64,000 nt of DNA from a bacterium (GTDB lineage Bacteria; SZUA-79; Acidulodesulfobacterales; Acidulodesulfobacteraceae), in contig JAJYDX010000003.1 in assembly GCA_021777135.1 (NCBI GenBank), forward strand, positions 111,879-175,878. Direction: 5' to 3'. The notes under the pieces were generated by a model, which worked only from the letters and a program-made list of their open reading frames with translations, made no database searches and was not told the origin of the DNA. Positions 45,604 to 55,054 of this stretch are shown one piece after another (the stretch's first letter is position 1; each line of letters starts with the position of its first letter). Position numbers and translations under genes: made by a program.

Positions 45604-46089
45604 TCATTTGATTTTCCAACTTTCTATAGGTGCATCTTTGCCTTTACCACCTGGCGTGCCGGTTGGTCCGTAGGATATTATTATATAATGTCCGTGCTTG
45701 GAAGGAGAAACGTAAATATATTTGTTGCCCCACGGGTCGTTTGGAATATGGCTTAGATATCCCCCCTTTTGATAATGTTTTGGAATTGGAGGGATTGCAG
45801 GCTTCTTAACAAGCGCCTCAAGGCCCTGGTCGGTAGCAGGATAGTTTCCATTTTGTAGTTTATATAAAGCAAGAGCGGTTTCGAAGTTTTTAATCTGTGC
45901 GACTACTGCCGTTTCTTTAGCTTTGTGCGGAGCAAACATTATTCTGGGAACTATAATAGTTGCAAGGATAGCTATAATTACGAGCACTATTAAAAGTTCG
46001 ATTAAAGTAAAACCTGCTTTTGAATTTAATTTTAAGTTATCGCTACTATTATTATTTTTCATAATATTTTTTAAACGATTAAATTTCAT
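45604..46089 (-). CDS. gspG: Type II secretion major pseudopilin GspG
   Basis: A 161-residue pseudopilin with site NSKAG|FTLIELLIVLVIIAILATI and the GspG-specific core ALALYKLQNGNYPATDQGLEALV, DPWGNKYIYVSP and SYGPTGTPGGKGKD calcium-site region. The leader is long if the ATG at 46089 is used; an ATG at 46062 gives a shorter one. Neither has a Shine-Dalgarno. Confidence 0.95.
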   Translation of the reverse strand: MKFNRLKNIMKNNNSSDNLKLNSKAGFTLIELLIVLVIIAILATIIVPRIMFAPHKAKETAVVAQIKNFETALALYKLQNGNYPATDQGLEALVKKPAIPPIPKHYQKGGYLSHIPNDPWGNKYIYVSPSKHGHYIIISYGPTGTPGGKGKDAPIESWKIK

Positions 46090-46156
46090 GGATATTTATT
46101 TTACAATTTTGCTGCCGATAATTATTTTATATTTTAATAAAATCCATTATAAAAAT

Positions 46157-46855
46157 CTACATACTAAATTGATATTTAAATTTTTTTATTCTTCCGTTTA
46201 TAAAAAGTCCGAATTTTAACTTTATTGCTTCAGGGACTGAATTATAGCTTGCATAATTAAATTTTTCCAGCCATAAGCCGTTATAATAATATTTTATATT
46301 TAAAAAAGTTAAATTTCTTGCTATTACGACCCTGTCTAAAGAAATTTTTACGTTACCGCCTTTTCTTTTGAAAAAAGACTGTTCGTATATGAGTTCATAA
46401 ATTTTTTTTGCGGAATTATTTTTTTTATTTATGTTTTTATTTTTTAACCTTTTTAAATAAAAATAGTTTACGTTTTCTTTAGACTCGTTTTTTGAAAAAG
46501 GCACGGGTGTTTTAGAAAGACCTGAAAAATATAAAAAAGATAATTTTTGTCCGTCATTTTTCCCGCCTTTATTGTAAGAGGCTATAAACACGGGATATAA
46601 ATAATTAAATTCGGTTATTTTTTTATGAAATTGGGTAAAAATTAAATTAGCTTCAATATAAGGTTTACCGGAGTTTACGGCTAAACTTCTGTTTCTAATT
46701 GTTGTTTTAAATATAAAGTATAAAAACAGAAGTATTATTGCCAAAACAACCATAGCTACAAGAGTTTCTAGCAATGTAAACGCAGTTTCTGGTAAAATAT
46801 GGCGTTTTAATATCAACCGGTTTTTTTCATATTTATCTATTAAGATAGTTTTCAA
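46157..46855 (-). CDS. gspJ: Type II secretion minor pseudopilin GspJ-like
   Basis: A 232-residue protein with prepilin site LPETA|FTLLETLVAMVVLAIILLF and a beta-rich basic C-terminal domain, matching GspJ in length and position. No in-frame ATG precedes the pilin motif. The frame opens at a TTG (46855) with at best a weak GAG upstream, so the start codon is uncertain. Confidence 0.75.
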   Translation of the reverse strand: MKTILIDKYEKNRLILKRHILPETAFTLLETLVAMVVLAIILLFLYFIFKTTIRNRSLAVNSGKPYIEANLIFTQFHKKITEFNYLYPVFIASYNKGGKNDGQKLSFLYFSGLSKTPVPFSKNESKENVNYFYLKRLKNKNINKKNNSAKKIYELIYEQSFFKRKGGNVKISLDRVVIARNLTFLNIKYYYNGLWLEKFNYASYNSVPEAIKLKFGLFINGRIKKFKYQFSM

Positions 46856-47221
46856 TTGCAGTTCTCGCTTAGATTTCTTAAAAGCCTATAATAGTGTTTC
46901 TGTTTTTTTTCAAAAAAGTGGTTTTTGCTCTTTATACAAGTAAATCAGACGCCTTTATTTAAGACGCATTTATCTAATAACTTGATTCATTGAGCCGTTG
47001 ATGACCTGAATACGGAAAGTACTACGAACCAGTTGCATCGTTTAAGGACCTAAACCGCCGGTAATTGTTCCTGATATTGATATAAAATACAAATTGAAAA
47101 AAAATGATAAAAATGGATTGTTTTAAGATTGATTATGTTGTATTATTTAATATTGTTATTATTTCTAACATTGCTCTTATTGTCTAAAATTACATTTTCA
47201 TTAAATTAAATTATCGGTATA
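46856..47221. other. Gap between divergent gspJ and gspD
   Basis: No intact gene. It holds a decayed fragment similar to the C-terminus of the NHL lipoprotein (46995-47042, listed separately) and AT-rich DNA expected to contain the promoters of both flanking genes. A TATAAT at 47218-47223 overlaps the gspD ATG, so it cannot serve that start. Confidence 0.5.
46995..47042 (-). pseudogene. Relic of an NHL-lipoprotein C-terminus
   Basis: Minus-strand translation gives NDATGS*YFPYSGHQR. The intact lipoprotein has NAAKGPQYFPYSGPQW, and the stop is one C-to-T change from its CAG codon. The match runs over 16 codons with synonymous differences. No further intact frame is left, so this looks like the tail of a lost second copy. 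Confidence 0.6.
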
Positions 47222-49297
47222 ATGTCAAGACAAAAAAATAAATTAAAAATTAAAACTTTAATATTAACATTATTTATATTTCTATTTATTTCGTTTCTTA
47301 AGGGGTTTACTGCTTTAGCTTATGCGCAGCCGCTCAATCGATCTCATAACATACCTAAAAACGGCTTTATTTATCTTAACTTTAGAAATATTGCAATTCC
47401 TACGCTAGTAGATTTTATATCTAAAATTACGCATAAAAACTTTATTTATTCTGGAAAACTTCAGGGAAGGGTTACGATTATTTCTTCTAAGAAGATTTCT
47501 ATCGCAGAGGCGTATAAAGTATTTCTTACAGCATTATCTTATAAGGGATTCACTATTATAAAAAGAAACGGGGTTTATAAAATAGTACAGTCTTCTTCGG
47601 CAAGGCAAAACGCCGTTCCGGTTAACGTTAGAAATTTAAGCGGACATCAGTTCGAAACGCAGATAATAAGAATAAATTATATGAACGTGCAAAGTATGGC
47701 GAGCATTTTAATACCGCTTCTTTCGCCGTCTGCCAACATTCAGGCATATCCTTTGACTAATTCGCTTATTATAACCGATTATGCTTCGGATATAAGAAAA
47801 GCGGATAAAATAATAAAAGCTTTAGACGTACCCAATTACGGACAAAAAATAGGGATAGTTCCGGTAAAATACGTAAAGATTTCTAAGATTGCGTCTGTTT
47901 TAAATACAATATATACCGGCTCCGCCGCTACGAATTTTTCGGTTCCTAATATTAACTCACAGTTCGTAAGAATAATTCCGTATCTGTCGGCTAATTCGAT
48001 AATAGTTATGGCTACCCCGCCAAATTTCAAGAAAATTATTAAATTAATAAAATCTTTAGATGAAAGTTCAAATAACCAGTCATTAAAAACTTACGTTTAT
48101 AAACTTAAATACGCAAAAGCTACTACTATATCTAAAATTTTAGTTAATATGATTTCCCACGCTAAAACGCTGATGAAAACTGGCAAACAAGTTGTAAATC
48201 CGCACTTTCAAGCAGGTCGTCCGCCTATACTAAAAGGTCAACAAAATGCTCAAAAAACGACGGCCTACGGCGCAGGAATATCGGCTACGGGAAAAGCGGT
48301 TATAATACCTGATAAAGAGGAAAATTCGCTAATAATAGAAACTACGCCGGCCCAATACGGTTCTTTGGCTAAAGTCATTAAAAAATTAGATAAAAAAAGA
48401 AAACAGGTATTCGTTCAAGTTATAATAGCCGAAGTTAACTTAACCAAATCTTCGGAAATAGGTACTCAATATTATGGTTCTAAAGGAAATTTTTTAGGCG
48501 ATGCAAATTATAACATGAGTCAGGGCATATCTAGCTTTTTGTCTAATCCATTTACGACTTCTGGTTTGATTGCCGGTGCGGCAGGTGGCTCAATAACTTT
48601 GCCGATAGGACCTAACGGGACTTCTGAAACTGTACCGTCGTTTGCCGCGCTTTTTCAGCTTATCGCTACGAACTCGGCTGTAAACGTATTGTCGGCTCCG
48701 GACATCCTTACTTTAGACAATCAAAATGCTTCCATAATGGTCGGAGAAAACGTTCCCTTTATAACTTCTTCAGCAACGAGCCAGTTTGATTTACAAAATA
48801 TCGTTACTCAGGTAGAAAGGCAAAACGTTGGCGTAAAACTAAAAATCACGCCGACTATAAATTTGGGAAATTATTTAACTTTAAAAATATATGCTAAAAT
48901 TTCTTCAATAATTCCAAATCCATCAGGGTTAAGCGCTAACGAGGTAGGACCTACTACTTCTAATAGATATATAAAAACAAAAATTATGATAAAAAATAAT
49001 CAGACAGTTATAATTGGAGGACTGATTCAAAATACTGTCAACAATTCGACTACCGGAATTCCGCTGCTTGACGATATACCTTTTTTAGGTTATTTATTTA
49101 AAAACAAAAGCAGTTCTGTAGAAAAAGACAATTTAGTCATACTGATATCGCCAAAAATTATTTTGTCTACTAAAACGCTTTTAGGCATAACTAATGAACA
49201 CAATAAAAGCTTTTTAAATACATTTAAAAACTCGAAAGAGCCTCTTCCAGGTGTTAAAAAAATGATTGTGGTATCTCCAAACTACGTAAAAAAATAA
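47222..49297 (+). CDS. gspD: Type II secretion outer-membrane secretin GspD
   Basis: A 691-residue secretin. After a signal peptide (about 1-37) come the N0 domain (YLNFRNIAIPTLVDFISKI), N1-N3 domains with TNSLIITDYASDI and ANSIIVMATP, and a long Q/G-rich loop. The C-terminal secretin domain has NVLSAPDILTLDNQNASIMV, VPFITSS and IGGLIQNTVN...GIPLLDDIPFLGYLF. It forms the outer-membrane channel. gspE follows 15 bp later. No Shine-Dalgarno. Confidence 0.96.
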   Translation: MSRQKNKLKIKTLILTLFIFLFISFLKGFTALAYAQPLNRSHNIPKNGFIYLNFRNIAIPTLVDFISKITHKNFIYSGKLQGRVTIISSKKISIAEAYKVFLTALSYKGFTIIKRNGVYKIVQSSSARQNAVPVNVRNLSGHQFETQIIRINYMNVQSMASILIPLLSPSANIQAYPLTNSLIITDYASDIRKADKIIKALDVPNYGQKIGIVPVKYVKISKIASVLNTIYTGSAATNFSVPNINSQFVRIIPYLSANSIIVMATPPNFKKIIKLIKSLDESSNNQSLKTYVYKLKYAKATTISKILVNMISHAKTLMKTGKQVVNPHFQAGRPPILKGQQNAQKTTAYGAGISATGKAVIIPDKEENSLIIETTPAQYGSLAKVIKKLDKKRKQVFVQVIIAEVNLTKSSEIGTQYYGSKGNFLGDANYNMSQGISSFLSNPFTTSGLIAGAAGGSITLPIGPNGTSETVPSFAALFQLIATNSAVNVLSAPDILTLDNQNASIMVGENVPFITSSATSQFDLQNIVTQVERQNVGVKLKITPTINLGNYLTLKIYAKISSIIPNPSGLSANEVGPTTSNRYIKTKIMIKNNQTVIIGGLIQNTVNNSTTGIPLLDDIPFLGYLFKNKSSSVEKDNLVILISPKIILSTKTLLGITNEHNKSFLNTFKNSKEPLPGVKKMIVVSPNYVKK

Positions 49298-49312
49298 AAT
49301 TAAACCTGAAAA

Positions 49313-50896
49313 ATGAATCTTCCCGAATATTTTCAAAATGAAAGCGTCCGCAATATTATAAGGGAAAACTTTTCTTCGATTTATTTAAAAAAAAATCTTA
49401 TACTTCCTATTCCATATCCAGATAATTCCGGATGTACCGTCGTTATTACTCAAAAAACAAAGTTTGACGCAATAAAAGACGTTTTAATGCAAATGGAAAT
49501 TACAGATAAAAATTCAATTTCGGTACTAGAAGAAGAACTGATAAATTATATAAACTCGATATACGATACCACTTTAGATTCCATTAGCAATAAAAATGGG
49601 ATTAATACCCAAAATGGCAAGTCGATTAAGGAAGATGAAACTATTGGATCCGACGATTTAAAAAGTTTCGAACATATCGATATAATAGACGAAAACTCCG
49701 ACGCTCCAGCTATAAAATTTATAAATATTATAATACTCGAAGCGCTCAAAGAAAACGCCTCGGACATTCATATAGAACCATTTCAAGATTATTTGTCAGT
49801 AAAGTTCAGGATTGACGGCTCTTTAAACGAAAAAATAAGGCCTCAGATTAATTTAAAAAACAGTATAGTTTCAAGAATAAAGGTTATGGCGGGACTCGAT
49901 ATTGCTGAAAAAAGGCTTCCTCAGGACGGAAGAATTCAGCTCGTGGCAAGAAATAAAAACATAGATATAAGGGTTTCTATAGTTCCGACTATTTTTGGAG
50001 AAAGAGTAGTTCTAAGACTTTTAGACAAATCTTTGGACATTTACGACATTACCGAAATTGGCATTGATAAAAAATTTTTGTCTGCAGTAAAAAACTCTCT
50101 GTCTAAATCTACTGGTATGATTATCTCGACGGGTCCGACGGGCTCAGGAAAAACTACTACGCTTTATTCGTTTATAAAAGAAATAATTAAAACACATCCT
50201 GACAAAAATATTTTAACGATCGAAGACCCTGTAGAATATCAGATTAAAGGCATCTCTCAGATAAACGTCAATAATAAAATCGCTCTAACTTTTGCTAAAG
50301 GTTTGAGGCACATATTAAGACAGGATCCGGACGTTATAATGATAGGAGAGATAAGGGATTCTGAAACTGCAGAAATTGCTATACAATCTGCAATGACTGG
50401 GCATTTCGTGCTTTCTACTCTCCATACCAACGATTCGGCAAGCGCTTTTGCAAGACTGATCGATATGGGCGCAGAACCTTTTTTAATAGCATCTTCAATC
50501 TCTATAGTTTTTGCACAGCGACTTTTAAGAAAAATATGTCCGAATTGCAAAGAATCTTATGAACTTAACGAAGAAGATATAAAGCTTTTAATTTCCGGCG
50601 AACAGTTCGAAATAGTGCCAGAAATAAATAAAATGCTTTCACAAAATACGTTTTACAAACAAAAAGGTTGCAAAGAATGTAATTTTACCGGATATAAAGG
50701 CAGAACGGCAATATATGAAATCCTTGAAGTAAATGACGATATAAGGTCTTTAATTATGGCTAAGGCAAGTTCTCAAGAGATAAAAATAAAAGCTGTAAAT
50801 TATGGAATGAGCAGTTTAAGAGCTGAAGCGATAAGAAAATTTGCTTCAGGCCTTACATCTTTAACCGAAGTTGTAAGAGTATCAGAAGAGGACTAA
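49313..50896 (+). CDS. gspE: Type II secretion ATPase GspE
   Basis: A 527-residue AAA-type ATPase powering the pseudopilus. N1E-like domain, then NASDIHIEP, Walker A STGPTGSGKTTTLY, Asp box LTIEDPVEYQ, Walker B PDVIMIGEIRDSETA, His box STLHTND and a four-cysteine zinc module (CPNC ... CKEC). It overlaps convergent gspI by 15 bp. Confidence 0.97.
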   Translation: MNLPEYFQNESVRNIIRENFSSIYLKKNLILPIPYPDNSGCTVVITQKTKFDAIKDVLMQMEITDKNSISVLEEELINYINSIYDTTLDSISNKNGINTQNGKSIKEDETIGSDDLKSFEHIDIIDENSDAPAIKFINIIILEALKENASDIHIEPFQDYLSVKFRIDGSLNEKIRPQINLKNSIVSRIKVMAGLDIAEKRLPQDGRIQLVARNKNIDIRVSIVPTIFGERVVLRLLDKSLDIYDITEIGIDKKFLSAVKNSLSKSTGMIISTGPTGSGKTTTLYSFIKEIIKTHPDKNILTIEDPVEYQIKGISQINVNNKIALTFAKGLRHILRQDPDVIMIGEIRDSETAEIAIQSAMTGHFVLSTLHTNDSASAFARLIDMGAEPFLIASSISIVFAQRLLRKICPNCKESYELNEEDIKLLISGEQFEIVPEINKMLSQNTFYKQKGCKECNFTGYKGRTAIYEILEVNDDIRSLIMAKASSQEIKIKAVNYGMSSLRAEAIRKFASGLTSLTEVVRVSEED

Positions 50897-51307
50897 TGAT
50901 TTTAACGTAACGCCGCTTTCCGGACCGCGATCTTTCTTAAAAACGGTTATTTTTATTACGTAAACGCCGGGATATGAAGTTTTAGATATTTTTTTCTGTG
51001 CCTTATACTCTTTTACGCCTGATATATTTTCCTGTTTATTAGTTATAGATATATCGTTAGATAAAAAAACATTAGACATTATATTCTTAGCAAGAATAGT
51101 TTCATATGCGACGTCATTCGTATAACCGTAATCGCTTACCGCTCTTGCCTGAGAAACAAGAAGAGGTATTAAAGCTATACCGAGTATTACTAAGGCGATT
51201 AAAACTTCTATGAGGGTAAAACCGCTATTGCCGTTATTATTTTTTAAAGTAAACCGAAACATGAAGCTAAAGCCGAAAGGTCGTTTTTTTATCCTCTTTA
51301 TTAACAT
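50882..51307 (-). CDS. gspI: Type II secretion minor pseudopilin GspI
   Basis: A 141-residue protein with site GNSG|FTLIEVLIALVILGIALIPLL and the GspI-type YETILAKNIMSNV segment. The leader is long from the ATG at 51307; an in-frame ATG at 51262 would give a shorter, more typical leader. Neither has a Shine-Dalgarno. It starts 11 bp after gspC. Confidence 0.88.
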   Translation of the reverse strand: MLIKRIKKRPFGFSFMFRFTLKNNNGNSGFTLIEVLIALVILGIALIPLLVSQARAVSDYGYTNDVAYETILAKNIMSNVFLSNDISITNKQENISGVKEYKAQKKISKTSYPGVYVIKITVFKKDRGPESGVTLKSLVLF

Positions 51308-51318
51308 TACATTATTTA

Positions 51319-52287
51319 TTATTCAATTTTATAATTTAAAGTTATATTTTGAGCACCGCGCGTCATGTTTATAAACACGCTGTTTTCGTTCATAAGTCCA
51401 GATAACAAGTTTACGGCTTCCTGAGGGCTTGAAAGAGGAGTGCCGTTTATAGACTTTATTATATCACCAGGTTGAAATCCCATATATGCGAAAATACCTG
51501 TTGGAACTAAGGTAAGCACTTTGAATCCCGTTATCCTGCCGCCTATGATATCTGGAACGGCATGCATCTGGGTAAAAATTGAATTTAAATCCCGCTTTTT
51601 AATTTTAGACCTGTCGATTAAATATGAAAAATGTCCGGTTTTTTTAATAGCCGAACTTAACGGAGAAAGCGGGTTCTCCGACTGAGCCGTATTATGCGGG
51701 TAACCGACTGATATGTTTGACGCCGAACCGTTTTCGTTTTTTATTTTAGCTAAGGGTATACTAAATTTTTTACCGAAACCGGAAATTATTACGCTTTTTA
51801 AGTTTATTGTGGTTAAATAGTATCCGCGCCTTACTTCTGCGCCAATAGGTAAAAACAGTTCTTTACCGGTTTCCTTATTTATAAAAAATGCGTAATTTAA
51901 ATTTCCGCTGATAGTACCTATTAAAGTTAAATTTAAAGACGGCATGAATCCATTAGAATTAAAATTCAAAAGGGAACCGTTTATAACGGCATCAAACGGA
52001 TTATATTTTAAAATGTTTTCATAACGTTCTATGCTTATACGTTTCTGCATGAAGTTTGAATTTCGGGATGTTCTATAAGTTATACCGGAAAATTTCAAAT
52101 CGTATTTGAATACTTTATATTTAATAAAATTTATAGCAAAATTGCTTGCAAAAAAAGATAATATTAAAATTATAGAAAGTTTGAATAAAAATTTATATAT
52201 TGTGTTTTTGTTTTTTAAAAAAACTGATAAGCTATTTATATTATTAAATAAAAAACTTTTAATTTTTATATCCTTAAACTTATTCAT
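51319..52287 (-). CDS. gspC: Type II secretion protein GspC (PDZ)
   Basis: A 322-residue bitopic protein: membrane helix at about 34-55, a homology-region domain that contacts the secretin (NGSLLNFNSNGFMPSLNLTL, GTISGN), and a C-terminal PDZ domain (FMGFQPGD-type segment YMGFQPGDIIKSINGTPLSS). Its ATG overlaps the gspL stop as ATGA. Confidence 0.92.
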   Translation of the reverse strand: MNKFKDIKIKSFLFNNINSLSVFLKNKNTIYKFLFKLSIILILSFFASNFAINFIKYKVFKYDLKFSGITYRTSRNSNFMQKRISIERYENILKYNPFDAVINGSLLNFNSNGFMPSLNLTLIGTISGNLNYAFFINKETGKELFLPIGAEVRRGYYLTTINLKSVIISGFGKKFSIPLAKIKNENGSASNISVGYPHNTAQSENPLSPLSSAIKKTGHFSYLIDRSKIKKRDLNSIFTQMHAVPDIIGGRITGFKVLTLVPTGIFAYMGFQPGDIIKSINGTPLSSPQEAVNLLSGLMNENSVFINMTRGAQNITLNYKIE

Positions 52288-53555
52288 TTTTTTAATGCTA
52301 TATCGAATTTTATATTTCCTTTAGAATTTTTATAAGATTTTAAAACATCTACGACGAAATGTTTCTGTTTTAAAGAAACTTCTAATTTATGCATATTTTT
52401 ATAACCTAAAACGCTGCCTCTAAAATTTAACTTTTTGAAGGAATAGTTTATTTGATAGATTTTTAAACTATTAACGCTGCGCTTTACTTCCGAAATATAA
52501 TTTAAAAAATTAAGGAAAATATTATTTTCACCGCCAACTCCGTAATTTTCTTTAACTCCATCATAATATGACTTTATTTCATATCTCGGTTCGTAAAATA
52601 CTTTTTGACCAGGCATATATTTTCCGAGTATTAAATTTATCTTTCTGCTGATATCTGCTTTTTCGGCATTTTTATAATAGTTTTCCTCGATTAATCCTGC
52701 CGTAGCAAATATTAATATTAAAGCGGCGAACAAAACGGCGTAAACGAACTTACGGCTAGAGTTTTTTGAGGAAAAAGAACCGCTTTTGGTAATAATATCA
52801 GAAACGGTAATATATTCTAATATATTTAGGTTTAAGATATTGCCTGCTAAATTCAAAAATGCTTTAAGTATTTGTTTTTGTTTATCATCTATTAAGAAAA
52901 ATAAATCAGAGTAAATATCGTCTGTAGAAGAAAATATTTCGCGTGCTTTCTCATTTAAGTCTATTGTATTGATTGAGTTAATTTCTTTTTTTGCTGCTTC
53001 GCCCTCATAATTTAAATCTAGAATTTGCGAGACTTTTTCTTTTCTGTAAAGAACGCCCGTAGATTTATTAAAATAACTGTATCTCAACAAAAATTGTTCA
53101 TCGCTTTCAGAGTAAAAGCGTTTTCCTATGCTGCATAACGTCGAAAACGGAAAATATATTTTCATGCCGCCAAGTTTGTTATAGTTATATTTATTTATTA
53201 ATTCGGCTATAATCTTCTTTTTTGCATACTCTATTAATAAAGTATGTTCGGATATTTTGTGTTTTAAGATAATTAATTCTTCAGTATTTAAAGGTGTTAA
53301 TTCTTCAACAGCGCTTTTTGCAAGCATATCGGTATTTACTCTGCCATTTAATTTAAACGGATAAGTTGCTATTTTAAAAGATACTATTTCCGAAGGCAAT
53401 ATTAATGATATTTTCTCATCCCCTAAGTCTAAGTTTTGCGAAGAAGACAATTCTTCAAAATAGGTGCCTTTTCTGCCTTTACCAGTAATACGCCTAACGC
53501 CGTAAATACTGCCGTTTGCTATTTTTATTGCAATATTAGATGTATTTATTTCCAT
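52284..53555 (-). CDS. gspL: Type II secretion assembly protein GspL-like
   Basis: A 423-residue protein: actin-like cytoplasmic domain (about 1-250) beginning NIAIKIANGSIYGVRRI, a membrane helix (FVYAVLFAALILIFATAGL) and a periplasmic ferredoxin-like domain at the C-terminus. It recruits GspE and pairs with GspM. It leads the gspL-gspC-gspI run; no Shine-Dalgarno. Confidence 0.8.
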   Translation of the reverse strand: MEINTSNIAIKIANGSIYGVRRITGKGRKGTYFEELSSSQNLDLGDEKISLILPSEIVSFKIATYPFKLNGRVNTDMLAKSAVEELTPLNTEELIILKHKISEHTLLIEYAKKKIIAELINKYNYNKLGGMKIYFPFSTLCSIGKRFYSESDEQFLLRYSYFNKSTGVLYRKEKVSQILDLNYEGEAAKKEINSINTIDLNEKAREIFSSTDDIYSDLFFLIDDKQKQILKAFLNLAGNILNLNILEYITVSDIITKSGSFSSKNSSRKFVYAVLFAALILIFATAGLIEENYYKNAEKADISRKINLILGKYMPGQKVFYEPRYEIKSYYDGVKENYGVGGENNIFLNFLNYISEVKRSVNSLKIYQINYSFKKLNFRGSVLGYKNMHKLEVSLKQKHFVVDVLKSYKNSKGNIKFDIALKK

Positions 53556-53883
53556 ATGTAATATATTTATATATGTTTATTATTTATCCTTTATTGAATT
53601 TCCTTAATCCACCGTTAGAATCTTTAAGAATTAATTTTAATACTTGTTGAAATTCTTTATATTGATTTTATTTGCTTTATTCATAAAGGTATTATAACAC
53701 AAAAATTTTATTGAAATTAACAAATCAGGTTTAAGTCTGTCCACGCTTAAAAATATTCATAAAATTTTAATAAAAAACTGTGAGGGGTCGTATCTAAAAT
53801 TTATTGATTTTCGATAAATTCTATTAAAATTTGATAAATATGTCAAAAAAAAGGGGGGGTAATTAGCTTGAAAGACTTAAATA
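53556..53883. other. Gap between gspL and the integrated element
   Basis: AT-rich; no gene recognised. It should contain the gspL promoter on the minus strand; no convincing -35/-10 pair is seen. An A8G7 tract at about 53842-53857 precedes a TTG but opens only a very short frame. Confidence 0.4.
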
Positions 53884-53894
53884 CTGCGGTTTTA

Positions 53895-53944
53895 AGTGGT
53901 GGCGGTGCAGGGACTTGAACCCCGGACACTACGGATATGAGCCG
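53895..53944 (-). repeat. attL: truncated duplicate of the tRNA-Met 3' half
   Basis: Identical to 60647-60696, covering the tRNA from the anticodon arm through the TPsiC arm to the CCA end. The sequence after gagccg diverges from a tRNA, so this is an attachment-site remnant and not a working gene. Confidence 0.9.
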
Positions 53945-54003
53945 GAGAAGCTGACTTATAACTTATTGAAATTACAATGTAATTTTATAAGCTGGCGAAA
54001 ACA

Positions 54004-54021
54004 GTAGCTAATGAGTAGCTA
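54004..54021. promoter_or_regulatory. Probable integrase arm-binding site, left end
   Basis: gtagctaatgagtagcta contains two direct GTAGCTA copies. The same 18-mer with one change is at 60538-60555 beside the integrase start. Paired short direct repeats inside both ends of an element are typical of arm-type or excisionase sites. Confidence 0.5.
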
Positions 54022-54133
54022 CCGCCCCGGTGAAATTCTCAACACCCGCTCTCAGCCTTTATCGTTTTTAATTATAATATTTTACAATATTATTGTCAAA
54101 AACTAAACTTGGATAAATTTTTTTATTTTTTAC

Positions 54134-54162
54134 TTGACAAACTAAATAGATAACGATAGACT
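54134..54162 (+). promoter_or_regulatory. Promoter of the excisionase-like gene
   Basis: TTGACA (54134-54139), 17 bp, TAGACT (54157-54162), about 48 bp before the ATG at 54210. The surrounding tacttgacaa recurs at 54393-54402 before the next gene, without a matching -10, so it could be an operator. Confidence 0.55.
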
Positions 54163-54209
54163 TATTATTAATAAGATAACTCGTTATGCATTTAAGAGGT
54201 AAAATAAAA

Positions 54210-54389
54210 ATGAAGAAATTATTAACTCTTGCAGAATGCGCGAAGACACTCGGTATCCACGAACAGACCGTCTATACATTAATTAAGGAACGGAAAATCG
54301 CATTTACGAGGATTCGTTACAGGTATTATTTCCTGGAGAGCGACATTGACCGTTTCATTCAAAAAAACAGGGTGAAAGAAATCCGATAA
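54210..54389 (+). CDS. Excisionase-family helix-turn-helix protein
   Basis: A 59-residue MerR-like winged-helix protein: LLTLAECAKTLGIHEQTVYTLIKE then the wing YYFLESDIDRFI. This is the excisionase/AlpA DNA-binding fold. The start at 54210 has an AGAGGT Shine-Dalgarno; the earlier ATG at 54186 has none. Probably the directionality factor for the integrase, or a regulator of the element. Confidence 0.8.
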   Translation: MKKLLTLAECAKTLGIHEQTVYTLIKERKIAFTRIRYRYYFLESDIDRFIQKNRVKEIR

Positions 54390-54436
54390 ATATTACTTGA
54401 CAAGATAAAAAGAAAACGGAAAAAGGAGGCTTAATC

Positions 54437-55054
54437 ATGCCTAAAAAGTTTTTTGTCCAAACCGGCAAGGCTACGTTAAAATACAAGTCCGGACATGAAA
54501 TCCCGGCCTTGCAAGCCTGGTTCCGGACCGCCTTGGCGGAAGGCCGGAAATTCGACAGGAAAAATCTAAAAACCGCCGGCGGAAAATTCATAGGGGTTTC
54601 CGACCTCGTAAAGGCCAGAAATCTCGACATTGCCCGAGAGACTTTTAAACGCCAAAAACGCCGTCTTACTTCGCCGGATTCCCCCCTTGCTCAGCTCGCC
54701 GAAAAATATTCCATTCCGCCCAAATCCCTGGCCGGCCTGTTTCTTACCAGTTCCAAAAGAAAAAACGTGGCACGAAGCGAAAACCTCGTAATCGCCAACA
54801 CGTCCAAAGGCCGCGCCGCCCTGCAAAAAATCATGGATATCGCGTATAAGGACATGGCCGATAAAATTGGAAAAATTCCGTATATCTTTAACCCGGATAT
54901 CAACTATAATGTCGCCTATGCCGAAAAAATCGCGAGTGCGCTCATTCAAATTTTAGACAAAGCCGTCCCTGGCTTTGCTCTTTTGCGCTCTAATACAATC
55001 TCAAAGGCCATAGACGATTACGAAAATAACCGCCACGGCGCCGGACGGCGGTAG
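54437..55054 (+). CDS. Basic protein of unknown function in the integrative element
   Basis: A 205-residue, Lys/Arg-rich, helical protein with a strong AAGGAGG Shine-Dalgarno. A possible HTH lies around residues 80-100 (LAQLAEKYSIPPKSLAGLF). I do not recognise the family. It is 47 bp after the excisionase-like gene and more GC-rich than it, so the two may not share origin. Position suggests a DNA-binding or replication accessory role; this is inference. Confidence 0.65.
   Translation: MPKKFFVQTGKATLKYKSGHEIPALQAWFRTALAEGRKFDRKNLKTAGGKFIGVSDLVKARNLDIARETFKRQKRRLTSPDSPLAQLAEKYSIPPKSLAGLFLTSSKRKNVARSENLVIANTSKGRAALQKIMDIAYKDMADKIGKIPYIFNPDINYNVAYAEKIASALIQILDKAVPGFALLRSNTISKAIDDYENNRHGAGRR

Noticed and set aside
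47195..47223. TTTTCA/TATAAT promoter for gspD
   Set aside because: The -10 overlaps the ATG itself, so transcripts would start inside the coding region and no downstream Met fits a signal peptide.
53895..53944. Second tRNA-Met gene
   Set aside because: Only the 3' half is present; the D-arm and 5' acceptor strand are missing. It is an attachment-site duplicate.
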